This document shows, piece by piece, positions 24,134 to 31,661 of a stretch of 41,134 bases of DNA. Position 1 is the stretch's first letter. Each line of letters starts with the position of its first letter. The stretch is from Caldilineaceae bacterium SB0661_bin_32 (lineage in GTDB: Bacteria > Chloroflexota > Anaerolineae > Caldilineales > Caldilineaceae): NCBI GenBank assembly GCA_009841235.1, contig VXMH01000010.1, positions 1 to 41,134 of the forward strand. Direction: 5' to 3'. The position numbers were made by a program, and so were the translations under genes. The notes beneath the pieces were generated by a model that ran no database searches, had not been told where the DNA came from, and was given only the letters and a program-made list of their open reading frames with translations.

Positions 24134-24429
24134 TGGGCGGCGGCGCGCACCATCGCCCACGGGCTCAACGCCCGCGGCAGCTCCCTGTCCAGCGTCCCGT
24201 ACGTAATCGGCAGCTTCTCGCCCGCCGCGTCCGTCAGATTCCAGTCCGTGATCGCATCCGCCAGCCAGTGCAGCAGATCGTCCACCGTCATGTCCGGCAG
24301 GTCCGCATTGAACCCGCCCGTCAGCAGCCCGATCTTCACCTCCATCCAGATCTCGTGCCCGCCAAACGCGAACACCACCTCGCCGGTCGTCTTCTGCAGA
24401 TCCGTAATGCTCACACCCTGCCGCGCCAT
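24106..24429 (-). CDS. Phage tail assembly chaperone-like protein
   Basis: The 107-residue protein begins MARQGVSITDLQKTTGEVVF and contains a segment DDLLHWLADAITDWNLTD, then GEKLPITYGTLDRELPRAL. The pattern WxLTDxxGxxLPxTxxxLxxLP is typical of siphovirus tail-assembly chaperones, which hold the tape-measure protein before tube polymerisation. It is the first gene of the cluster, downstream of promoter B and the leader RNA. The next frame overlaps it in -1 phase, as is usual for this protein. No major tail-tube gene lies upstream in the window, which is odd for a functional phage. Confidence 0.6.
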   Translation of the reverse strand: MARQGVSITDLQKTTGEVVFAFGGHEIWMEVKIGLLTGGFNADLPDMTVDDLLHWLADAITDWNLTDAAGEKLPITYGTLDRELPRALSPWAMVRAAAQWRAPLERE

Positions 24430-24502
24430 GCGCTCTCTCCCGCCTCTCCGCTCTCGCCCCGCCCCCGCGCCGCCTGCCCAAAACGCGAAAAGGCCCGGAC
24501 CT

Positions 24503-24576
24503 GTGATAGAATGCCCCTATCACGAGACCAGACCTCGTGGTATGCACCGGAGTGCGTTTGGGGGCACTCCGGTGCA
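24503..24576 (-). ncRNA. Structured 5' leader, copy B
   Basis: On the minus strand the long hairpin is a perfect 13-bp stem (24543-24555 with 24564-24576) around the same 8-nt loop CCCCAAAC as copy A. It is followed by ACGAG/CTCGT and by GTGATAG/CTATCAC (24503-24509 with 24517-24523), then GTCCGGGCC and TTTTCGCG. The arrangement is colinear with copy A over about 150 bp including the promoter. Compensatory changes in the long stem, with unchanged loop, argue for a conserved RNA structure upstream of tail genes. Confidence 0.65.
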
Positions 24577-24596
24577 TTAAAATCAAATTCACCCCA

Positions 24597-24625
24597 ACCC
24601 TAGCACAGATTTTCCGCGCCTGCAA
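24597..24625 (-). promoter_or_regulatory. Promoter B of the tail cluster
   Basis: On the minus strand, TTGCAG (24620-24625) and TAGGGT (24597-24602) are 17 bases apart, with TGC preceding the -10. The context GGGGGTTGC and GTGCTAG is shared with promoter A. The predicted start of transcription is near 24590, about 160 bases before the chaperone ATG. Confidence 0.6.
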
Positions 24626-24692
24626 CCCCCTTCCCCTGAAAGGGGTGCAGTTCAAAATGGGGTAAGTTCTCTCAAACGCAAAGTTCCCGCAG

Positions 24693-24713
24693 GGGCAGGC
24701 CTTGTGCCTGCCC
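24693..24713. repeat. Interspersed palindromic element, copy 3
   Basis: The 8-bp stem GGGCAGGC/GCCTGCCC with loop CTTGT (opposite orientation to copies 1 and 2). It lies 24 bases beyond the stop of the WS/DGAT gene, where it could serve as a transcription-ending hairpin. Confidence 0.7.
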
Positions 24714-24736
24714 TGCCCCGCCCGACCACTGCAGTT

Positions 24737-26095
24737 CTAACCACGCGCGCGCGCCAGAGACAGCAGACTGTTGAACTCCGCCTCAAATGCCGCAATGATC
24801 GTGTCCGGGTCCGGCGCAAGCCCGCGGTCGGTGATGAGCCCGACGTTCACCTGCCCGCCGTAGCTGAATATGCTGATGCCCACGCCGATCGAGCCGGACT
24901 GCGGCACCCAGAAGACGATGGTGTCGAGAGCCTTGCCGGCGAAATAGAGCCTCTGCAGCGGGCCGGGCACGTTGGTCAGCACCACACTCACCTTGTCGGC
25001 ATAATACGCCCGCACGCGCCTGGCGATCTTGTCCGACACGATGCCCAGGCCGGCGATAACCCGGTAGGTCACCAGCGCCTCGGGCGACCGTTTGATGGCG
25101 TCCATGTGGCGCTTCGTCTCATAAAGCCGGTCGACCGGGCCGGCGATGCCGATCGGCAGGGGGAGATAGACCAGGGCGAATCGATTCGTCAGTTTCGTAT
25201 CCTCCGGCCCGCGGATGTCCACCGGGACCATCGCCCGGATCTCCTTGCCCTCCGGGTCGCCGCCGCGCGCTTCGACGTATTGCCGCAAGGCCCCGGCCAT
25301 CGCCGCCACCAGCACGTCGTTGACCGTTGCCCCCATCCTGTTCTTCACGAACTTCACGTCATCCAGGGATATCCCCTCGGACCAGGCGACCGCCTTGCCG
25401 ACGCCGACGTCGCCCTTGAAGGCCGTCTTGTCGTCGGTCCTCATCAGCGCCAGCTTCGCCAGCGTAGCCGCGAACTTCCCGGCCAGCGACAGGAGGGCGG
25501 CCGGCTTTCCGCCTCTCCTGCCGCTCTCCTGCGGCAGCGCGCGCCGCGGGCGGGCCGGGGGGCGCAGGGCATCGATCTCTTTGGGAAGCCCGGCCCCCGC
25601 GGCCGGCGCGCGCCATTCTCCCTCCGCGGACAGGTCGGCCAGCGAAAGCAGCACCCTGACCAGCGCGGCGCCGTCGCCGATACAGTGGTGAATGCGCCCG
25701 AAGAAGACACTGCCGCCCTGATAGCCCTGGATGAGCGTGAACGCCCACAGGGGCCGGTTCAGGTCCAGGGGGATGGTGAGCAGCCGGGCCATCGTATCGT
25801 TGAGCGTCTTCGTGTCCCCCGGCGGCGGCAGGAGGACGCGCCCAACGTGCGCGCGCGGGGAGAACTGCGGGTCGGTCTCCCAGTAGGCGCGGGTCCTGAA
25901 AGGGCCTCGACGCTGCACGACGCGCTGGCGAAAGCGTTCATGGATCAGAAGGCGCGCCTCGAGCACGGCCAGCACATCTTCATAGGCCAGCATCTCTTTG
26001 AAGATCCAGAAGCCGTTGATCACCATCGGATTGGTGGGATCGTCCATCATGAGCCAGGCGCGGTCTACGCTGGACATCGGTTCGGGTGGGGTCAT
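24737..26095 (-). CDS. WS/DGAT-family O-acyltransferase
   Basis: The product is a predicted wax-ester synthase/diacylglycerol acyltransferase of 452 residues, transferring acyl-CoA chains to alcohols or diacylglycerol for storage lipid. The active-site motif HHCIGDG is at residues 136-142, with PLW (115-117) upstream. The C-terminal half shows TVNDVLVAAMAGALRQY, MVPVDIRGPE, LTNRFALVYLPLPIG, NVPGPLQRLYFAGK and the GVGISIFSYGGQVNVGLITD block of DUF1298. Start 26095 is chosen because MTPPEPMSSVDRAWLMMD is the family's usual beginning and GGAG lies nine bases upstream; a frame from 26149 has no such site. It lies outside the tail operon, with the palindromic repeats on either side. No neighbouring lipid gene is seen. 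Confidence 0.9.
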   Translation of the reverse strand: MTPPEPMSSVDRAWLMMDDPTNPMVINGFWIFKEMLAYEDVLAVLEARLLIHERFRQRVVQRRGPFRTRAYWETDPQFSPRAHVGRVLLPPPGDTKTLNDTMARLLTIPLDLNRPLWAFTLIQGYQGGSVFFGRIHHCIGDGAALVRVLLSLADLSAEGEWRAPAAGAGLPKEIDALRPPARPRRALPQESGRRGGKPAALLSLAGKFAATLAKLALMRTDDKTAFKGDVGVGKAVAWSEGISLDDVKFVKNRMGATVNDVLVAAMAGALRQYVEARGGDPEGKEIRAMVPVDIRGPEDTKLTNRFALVYLPLPIGIAGPVDRLYETKRHMDAIKRSPEALVTYRVIAGLGIVSDKIARRVRAYYADKVSVVLTNVPGPLQRLYFAGKALDTIVFWVPQSGSIGVGISIFSYGGQVNVGLITDRGLAPDPDTIIAAFEAEFNSLLSLARARG

Positions 26096-26445
26096 TGGGG
26101 CGCTCTCCGCGACAGTGATTGGGGGCGGTGAACGGGGTGTTGGCATCAATGTTCACCAATTTCCCGGAATCCGACAAACGTCCAAAAACCTGGACCGTCC
26201 CCCAATTGACCTTTCCCCCTCTCCCCTCAAAGGCCCCGTAGGGGCAGGCCTTGTGCCTGCCCTGGGCGCCCAAATCAACGGACCTCCCCGCAGGGCCAGG
26301 CCTGGCGCCCGCCCGCCGCAGCGGAAAGGCATCAGTGAGAGCTATTGTCATTTGTGACGATTCTTCTTTGGGGTCGGTGTTGCGGCCGTGATGGCAGCGC
26401 TATGAGGGAGGGCTGCGCCTGAGAAGAGTGCCCTGCTCCAGCTGT
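26096..26445. other. Intergenic region between WS/DGAT and the second Uma2 gene
   Basis: No supported gene. The middle holds the palindromic element at 26242-26262 and a related GC-rich block (GGGCCAGGCCTGGCGCCC at about 26301-26318). The right end matches the 3' flank of the first Uma2 gene (GGGCTGCGCCTGAGAAG, then TGCCCTGCTC), so the Uma2 copies share sequence on both sides. Confidence 0.55.
26242..26262. repeat. Interspersed palindromic element, copy 4
   Basis: Same stem as copy 3, with CCCCGTAG upstream. This is the fourth copy in 41 kb; all are intergenic. Confidence 0.7.
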
Positions 26446-27558
26446 TCAGGAGGACTGCCGGCGCCTCCGGTTCATCTCGTCTTCCATCGCCCGTACCCGC
26501 TCTTCGGCTTCCCGGCGGGCGGCTGCTTCCGCCTGGCGCGCCGCAGCCTCCTCTTGCGCGCGTTGCTCCGCCGCATCGGCGCGTTGCGCTTCCGCCTGGC
26601 GCGCCGCAGCCTCCGCTTCCGCGCGTTGCTCCGCTGCATCGGCGCGTTGCTCCGCCTCCTGGCGCGCCGCAGCCTCCGCCTGGCGCGCCGCAGCCTCCTC
26701 TTCCGCCTGGGTGACGGAGATCTTCAGGGCCGGTATCACGTACCCGGAATACAGATCGTCCAGCGCCAGCGTCTCCATTTCCCGCTGCCGCTTCAACTCC
26801 TCCAGCCGAAACCGCAACCCCGGCAACACCTCCGAAGCGATTACGCCCCCGGCGTCCGGCTGTATCTCCTCGTACTGCCCCCCGGCGGCGAGGCGGTAGA
26901 AGCGCATGTGCTCGCCGCCCGGGTCGAGTATGTAGTACTCCTTCACACCGGCCAGCGCATAGTCCCGCCTCTTCTCTTCCGTATCCCTCCGCACCTCCGC
27001 CGGCGTGGAATCGGAGACCGCCTCCACGACCATGTCGCAGACCCCGTCGAAATGGCGACGGTCAACGCCCCCCCACGGCACAGGGTTGCTGTTCAGGATC
27101 ACGCCGATGTCCGGCTTGCGCACCGCCTCGCGCTGACCGGAAGGCTCGGCAGAGTCCTCCATCTTCAGCACAAAGCCGGTCTCCAGGTTGATCAGCTTTG
27201 CAATGGGGTATGTACTGAGATAGCGGCGCAGCAGATCGAGAAACCAGTTGTAAAGGTCGAGTTGCGGTTCATTCGGCAAGGGTTTGGCCTCCAGTCTGCC
27301 GTTGTTCCATTCGTAGCTGACGTCGATGTCCGGGTAGGGGTTTTCGTACCACCTGGCCCAGTACTCCTCTATGCTGACGCAGCGGCCATCGTCGGGGGCA
27401 AAGGGGTTGACGGACGGGCCGGGCTGTGCGGGAGATTCCACCTGCGCGGGCGGGCCTGCGGGTTCGGATACAGCTGTCCCGGCCGCCCGGGATGAACCTG
27501 TCTGGGATGAACCTGTCTGCGTTTGGGAACGGTCGCGCAAGGCTTCTCTGGATTCCAT
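26446..27558 (-). CDS. Uma2-family (DUF820) putative endonuclease, second copy
   Basis: The 370-residue protein starts at ATG 27558 with GGAGGAG upstream. It is colinear with the gene at 9955-11073: a Ser/Gln/Thr linker, WARWYENPYPDIDVSYEW, KPDIGVILNSN, CDMVVEAVSDST, then GYALAGVKEY in its variant form DYALAGVKEYYILDPG. The core carries the acidic and Lys residues of the PD-(D/E)XK fold. The middle (residues about 130-180) and the coiled-coil tail differ from the other copy, while the first 120 residues and the promoter region are nearly identical, suggesting gene conversion. In both genes the tail ends EMNRRRRQSS or ELNRQRRQSS. Function unknown. Confidence 0.85.
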   Translation of the reverse strand: MESREALRDRSQTQTGSSQTGSSRAAGTAVSEPAGPPAQVESPAQPGPSVNPFAPDDGRCVSIEEYWARWYENPYPDIDVSYEWNNGRLEAKPLPNEPQLDLYNWFLDLLRRYLSTYPIAKLINLETGFVLKMEDSAEPSGQREAVRKPDIGVILNSNPVPWGGVDRRHFDGVCDMVVEAVSDSTPAEVRRDTEEKRRDYALAGVKEYYILDPGGEHMRFYRLAAGGQYEEIQPDAGGVIASEVLPGLRFRLEELKRQREMETLALDDLYSGYVIPALKISVTQAEEEAAARQAEAAARQEAEQRADAAEQRAEAEAAARQAEAQRADAAEQRAQEEAAARQAEAAARREAEERVRAMEDEMNRRRRQSS

Positions 27559-27608
27559 GCTGTCTCCTCCGGCATTACAGCTGCGCGCAACACACTTCAC
27601 GCGGCGCC

Positions 27609-27614
27609 ATTCTA
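27609..27614 (-). promoter_or_regulatory. Extended -10 box of the second Uma2 copy
   Basis: TAGAAT on the minus strand with TGA before it, 50 bases from the ATG, in a leader shared with 11074-11129. Confidence 0.4.
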
Positions 27615-27771
27615 TCACGATCTCCGCGCCCGCCACCAGCGCATCCTCGCCCCGGCCTGTCCCGGATTCCCGAGCCGGTGCGGCCAACCCTTTCAACTCC
27701 CGCGCCTCCTGTTCCGTATTGACAGGCTCTTTCGTGCACATAACCTCATACCACTCCTGCGTGCACTGCGG

Positions 27772-28554
27772 CTACTCACTGCGTCCTTCCCGCTGGCTGT
27801 CTTCGATTGTTCGCATCCTCTTTTCAACGGCGGCTCTCATCCTGTTATCACCCGGGCTGTCGTCCAGCATTTCCAAACAGATCCTGTAGTCGGCAAGAGC
27901 TTCCTTGTATCGGCCGAGGCGTTCCTTTGCAACACCCCGGCTTCCGTAAGCGTAGGCATCGTCGGGATGCAACTGAATGTATTTGTCATAGTCGGCAATG
28001 GCAAGCTGAGGCTGGCGCAAGCTGGACCAGGCAAGACCGCGAATAAAGTAGGCCCTATCGTGTTCGGGCCACCGGGCGATGAACCTGTCGACGTCGGCAA
28101 CTACTGCTCGGAACTGTCCGGCCTGAAACCTGAATAGCGCGCGCGTCAAATACGCGCCTGGATCGTCCGGCCGCATACGAACCACGTGATCCATATTGGA
28201 AACGGCGGCATCGAACCGGCCTGTCCTTGAATAAACATCTGCCCTGCGTTGGAAGATTTCAGAATTGTCCGGTTGTAGGCGGACAGCCAGGTCCAGGTCT
28301 GCGAGGGCTTCACCGTACCGGCCCAGCTTTGCCTTTACTTCGGCGCGCTTCACATAGGCGGCCGCGTCACCGGGTTGCGCCTGGATGATTCGGTCAAGGT
28401 TTGAAATAACGATGTCGTTTTCGTCTTGAGTCAGCCACGTTGGGCCGTGCAGATAATATTCACCGAAACTCTTTTCCTGTGCGCAACCGGCTGACGCTGC
28501 ATAGGCAATAGCGGCCGCTATAGTCCAACCTGTGAATTTGAGAAGGCCCGTCAT
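27772..28554 (-). CDS. TPR-repeat lipoprotein
   Basis: The 260-residue precursor begins MTGLLKFTGWTIAAAIAYAA and has a lipobox-like ASAGC with Cys24, so it is probably a lipid-anchored exported protein. It then has about five tetratricopeptide repeats between residues 45 and 235, for example AYVKRAEVKAKLGRYGEALA, RADVYSRTGRFDAAVSNMDH and YGSRGVAKERLGRYKEALAD. TPR arrays mediate protein-protein contacts. The ribosome-binding site is weak. It is divergent from the cas operon, and its upstream region shares a promoter-like module with the P450/kinase intergenic region. No partner is indicated. Confidence 0.8.
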   Translation of the reverse strand: MTGLLKFTGWTIAAAIAYAASAGCAQEKSFGEYYLHGPTWLTQDENDIVISNLDRIIQAQPGDAAAYVKRAEVKAKLGRYGEALADLDLAVRLQPDNSEIFQRRADVYSRTGRFDAAVSNMDHVVRMRPDDPGAYLTRALFRFQAGQFRAVVADVDRFIARWPEHDRAYFIRGLAWSSLRQPQLAIADYDKYIQLHPDDAYAYGSRGVAKERLGRYKEALADYRICLEMLDDSPGDNRMRAAVEKRMRTIEDSQREGRSE

Positions 28555-28928
28555 GGATTGCTCTCACTGCTGTCCGTGCCTGGAGATTGCCTGCGGCACG
28601 CGGCGGTTTCTGTGGTCACCCGGCAGTTATGCTCGCCAGAATAACACAAACGCTTACAACCATCATTCGCGGCTGCGCAGCCATCGTCAGTCCTCTCCAC
28701 TCTCTCCTCGCCTTTCCCCCAAACATTGACACGATATTGCCACGAAAATACAACAAAATAACACGCTGATGACATATGAAAGAGGTATAATAGGTGCTTA
28801 GGCCGCCTTCAGTTCGGCGCAGCCGGTTTCACGATAGAGAAACAGTGCATCACTTCAGTTACCCTTCTTCACACCAGCTTCGGCAGTTGGCGATGCTGTC
28901 GCCAATACCAGAATTCAGTGATCGGTGA
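28555..28928. other. Divergent intergenic region between the TPR gene and cas3
   Basis: No gene is seen. The block 28692-28791 is similar, in reverse orientation, to 5014-5120: shared pieces include TATGTCATC, GCGTGT, GTGGCAATAT and GCGAGG with flanking purine runs. It contains a cas3-facing promoter candidate. The remaining 137 bases before cas3 would be leader. Confidence 0.55.
28763..28791 (+). promoter_or_regulatory. Candidate cas operon promoter
   Basis: A perfect TATAAT (28786-28791) lies 17 bases after ACGCTG (28763-28768). The spacer begins GATGACATATGAA, almost the same as in the minus-strand module before the P450 gene, so the conserved block may be an operator or a non-housekeeping -35. 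It would drive cas3 and the rest of the operon. Confidence 0.45.
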
Positions 28929-31637
28929 ATGAGTCCCTTTTGCCGCGAAAAACACCAAAGGCGGAACAGCGTGCCAACATACACCCGACTGCATTGGGGA
29001 AAGTCGGACAGACAGGCCCCTCAGCGCATCCATCTCCTCGAACATCACCTTGCCGACGTGAGCGCCTGCTTCGAGGCCCTGCTCAGGCAGCCGGCAATCC
29101 GCAAACGGCTGGCCCGCGCCGGCGGCAGGCATGACCTGGACGAAACAACCGCCGCGCGGCTCTGCGTCCTGGCCGCCCTGCACGACGTCGGCAAAGTCAA
29201 CACCGGTTTTCAGACGCAGATCTGGCGCCCCGAGGACCTGCCTCCGCAGCGCAAGAGGCCGCCGCGTGCGGGGCATGTCACGGATCTCGTGCCTGTGCTG
29301 GAGTGGAAGGATGAGGAGACGGCGGACTGGTTCCTCGACGCTCTGGGCGCGACCGGGATCATGGAGTGGGACAGCGATGACGGGTCAACCGCAAGCGGCC
29401 TGTTGATCGCAGCGTTTTCACATCATGGCTCGCCGCTGAATCGGTCGTCCGATCGCGCTGCCAACCCCGCGGCCTGGCGTCCCTTCGGCGGCCTCAACCC
29501 GCGCCAGTGTGTCGCACACGTCGTCCAGCTCGTACGCGGCTGGTTCCCGGCGGCCTACGCGCCGGCAGGGGCGCCTCTGCCTTCGGCCCCCGGCTTTCAG
29601 CACATGTTCCTGGGCCTCTGCACGCTGGCAGACTGGCTCGGCTCCGACGAACGGTTCTTCGAATTCTGTGACCGGCCCCGGGACGACTACATCGTTTTGG
29701 CGCGGGAACGGGCCCACAGCGCTGTCTCCGCTATCGGTCTGGACGTGGAGGCGCAGCGGAACGCTTTGCCGGATCTGCCCGCCTTCGGGACGCTGTTCGC
29801 TATCGACGGCCATCCCAACGCCATGCAGAAGCGGGCAGCGGATCTCCCGCTGGATGAGCCTCTGGTTATCATCGAGTCGGAGACGGGGTCCGGCAAGACG
29901 GAGGCGGCTTTGTGGCGTTTCGCCCGCATGTATGCAGCCGGACTGGTGGACGGCCTCTACTTTGCCCTTCCGACCCGTTCGGCGGCCTCTCAGATACACA
30001 AGCGTGTAACAGACTTTGTTGGCAGCATGTTTCCGGCAGACCATTTCCCGGAGCCGGTCCTTGCAGTCCCCGGCTACCTGCGGGCGGGCGGCGTGGAGGG
30101 TAAGCAGTTGCCGCATTACGAGGTCTGGTGGGATGACCAGCACAGCGCAGCCGGTCCGGTAATCAAGCGGCGGTGGGCGGCTGAAAGCGCCAAGCGCTAC
30201 CTGGCGGCGCAGATCGCGGTGGGGACGGTCGATCAGGCGATGATGGCCGCGCTGCAGGTCCGGCACGCACATATGCGCGCGGCCTGCCTGGCCCGCAATC
30301 TGCTGGTCGTGGACGAGGTGCACGCTTCGGACCAGTATATGCGGGTGATTCTGGAGGGGCTGCTGGACGCCCATATCGGCGCCGGCGGCTATGCCTGCCT
30401 GATGTCGGCCACGCTTGGCTCGGTTGCCAGGCAGCGGTTCTCTGCGCCGGGCCGTCTTGCCGGCGGGGGCGGCGTTTCACTGCACGAGGCGCTGGAGGTC
30501 CGCTATCCGGCCATCACCACGCGCGGCGCGGCGGGGGAGAAGGTGGTTGCCGTCGGGGAGAGCGGCCGGAGCAAGGCGGTCCGGGTTGAGACGTTGCCGG
30601 CGATGGCGGCGTTTGCCGCGGCGGCAGACCGCGGCCTGGAGGCGGCGCGGGCGGGCGCAAAGGTCCTGATCGTTCGCAACACGGTCGGCTTCGCCGTCCG
30701 GACACAGCAGGCGCTGGAGGAGCGGGCCGCGCCCGCTGAACGGCATCTGTTATTCGGGGTCGATGGCCTGCTGACGCTGCATCACGGCCGCTTCGCTGCT
30801 GAGGACCGCCGCCGCCTGGACGCGGCGGTGGAGGCGCAGATCGGGAAGAGCCGCGGACCGGGCGGGCGCGTCATCGTCGGCACGCAGACGCTGGAGCAGT
30901 CGCTGGACATCGATGCCGACCTGCTGATCACCGATCTCTGTCCAATGGATGTGTTGCTGCAACGGATTGGCCGCCTGCATCGCCATGCGCGCGCTGGCCG
31001 ACCCGCAGATTATCGCAGTCCGGCCTGCCTCGTATTGATGCCCGAAGATGATGACCTGTCCCCCTGGCTGACGCGGAGGAAGGATACGAACGGTCTGGGG
31101 CCGAACGGCTTCGTCTATGAAGACCTGCGCATCTTGGAGGCGACGGCGCGGCTGGTGGCGGAGCACGCGGCCAGCGGTACGTTCTGGGACATTCCCGGTA
31201 TGAACCGGGCGCTGGTGGAGCGCAGTACGCACCCGGAAGCGCTGGAGGCGATCACGGAGGCGATGGGGGAGGACTGGCGTGAGCACGCCATCAAAATGGA
31301 GGGTGTCTACATCGCCGACAACCTGACTGCCCGGCAGGTGATCATCCGCCGCGACCGCTCCTTCTATGAGGAGAACCGGGATGTCGTATTCCCCGATGTT
31401 GAAGAGAGGGTCCGCACCAGGCTGGGCGATGAGGGTGTTGAAATCACGCTGGAGCCGGCCGCGCCCAGCCCTCTGGCCGGCGACGGAACTATTCCCCGGA
31501 TCGTGATCCCCGGCCACATGGCCCATGGGCTGACTGGCGAGGAGCCGGTCCCCTGGACAGCGGGGGAGGGTGGATTCGAGTTTACGGCTGGCGACAGGCG
31601 TTTTCGCTATGACCGCCTGGGCTTGCGCCAGCTGTGA
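28929..31637 (+). CDS. cas3: Cas3 HD nuclease-helicase, type I-E
   Basis: The 902-residue protein is the nuclease-helicase recruited by Cascade to degrade target DNA. The N-terminal HD domain has HLLEHHLADV and ALHDVGKVNTGFQ (His85, Asp86). The superfamily 2 helicase part has Walker A ESETGSGKTEAAL (Lys323), the DEVH box VVDEVHAS (Asp462), MSATLG, and motif VI QRIGRLHRHAR (from Gln678). A C-terminal accessory domain follows to the end. All catalytic motifs look intact. It is the first gene of the operon, 25 bp before cas8e. The start codon is not backed by a strong ribosome-binding site, so the first residues are uncertain. Confidence 0.95.
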   Translation: MSPFCREKHQRRNSVPTYTRLHWGKSDRQAPQRIHLLEHHLADVSACFEALLRQPAIRKRLARAGGRHDLDETTAARLCVLAALHDVGKVNTGFQTQIWRPEDLPPQRKRPPRAGHVTDLVPVLEWKDEETADWFLDALGATGIMEWDSDDGSTASGLLIAAFSHHGSPLNRSSDRAANPAAWRPFGGLNPRQCVAHVVQLVRGWFPAAYAPAGAPLPSAPGFQHMFLGLCTLADWLGSDERFFEFCDRPRDDYIVLARERAHSAVSAIGLDVEAQRNALPDLPAFGTLFAIDGHPNAMQKRAADLPLDEPLVIIESETGSGKTEAALWRFARMYAAGLVDGLYFALPTRSAASQIHKRVTDFVGSMFPADHFPEPVLAVPGYLRAGGVEGKQLPHYEVWWDDQHSAAGPVIKRRWAAESAKRYLAAQIAVGTVDQAMMAALQVRHAHMRAACLARNLLVVDEVHASDQYMRVILEGLLDAHIGAGGYACLMSATLGSVARQRFSAPGRLAGGGGVSLHEALEVRYPAITTRGAAGEKVVAVGESGRSKAVRVETLPAMAAFAAAADRGLEAARAGAKVLIVRNTVGFAVRTQQALEERAAPAERHLLFGVDGLLTLHHGRFAAEDRRRLDAAVEAQIGKSRGPGGRVIVGTQTLEQSLDIDADLLITDLCPMDVLLQRIGRLHRHARAGRPADYRSPACLVLMPEDDDLSPWLTRRKDTNGLGPNGFVYEDLRILEATARLVAEHAASGTFWDIPGMNRALVERSTHPEALEAITEAMGEDWREHAIKMEGVYIADNLTARQVIIRRDRSFYEENRDVVFPDVEERVRTRLGDEGVEITLEPAAPSPLAGDGTIPRIVIPGHMAHGLTGEEPVPWTAGEGGFEFTAGDRRFRYDRLGLRQL

Positions 31638-31661
31638 AAAATCAGAGGAGACCTATGTCAA

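Noticed and set aside
24704..26131. 475-residue plus-strand frame opposite the acyltransferase
   Set aside because: The minus frame carries HHCIGDG and the full WS/DGAT layout; the plus frame is a shadow.
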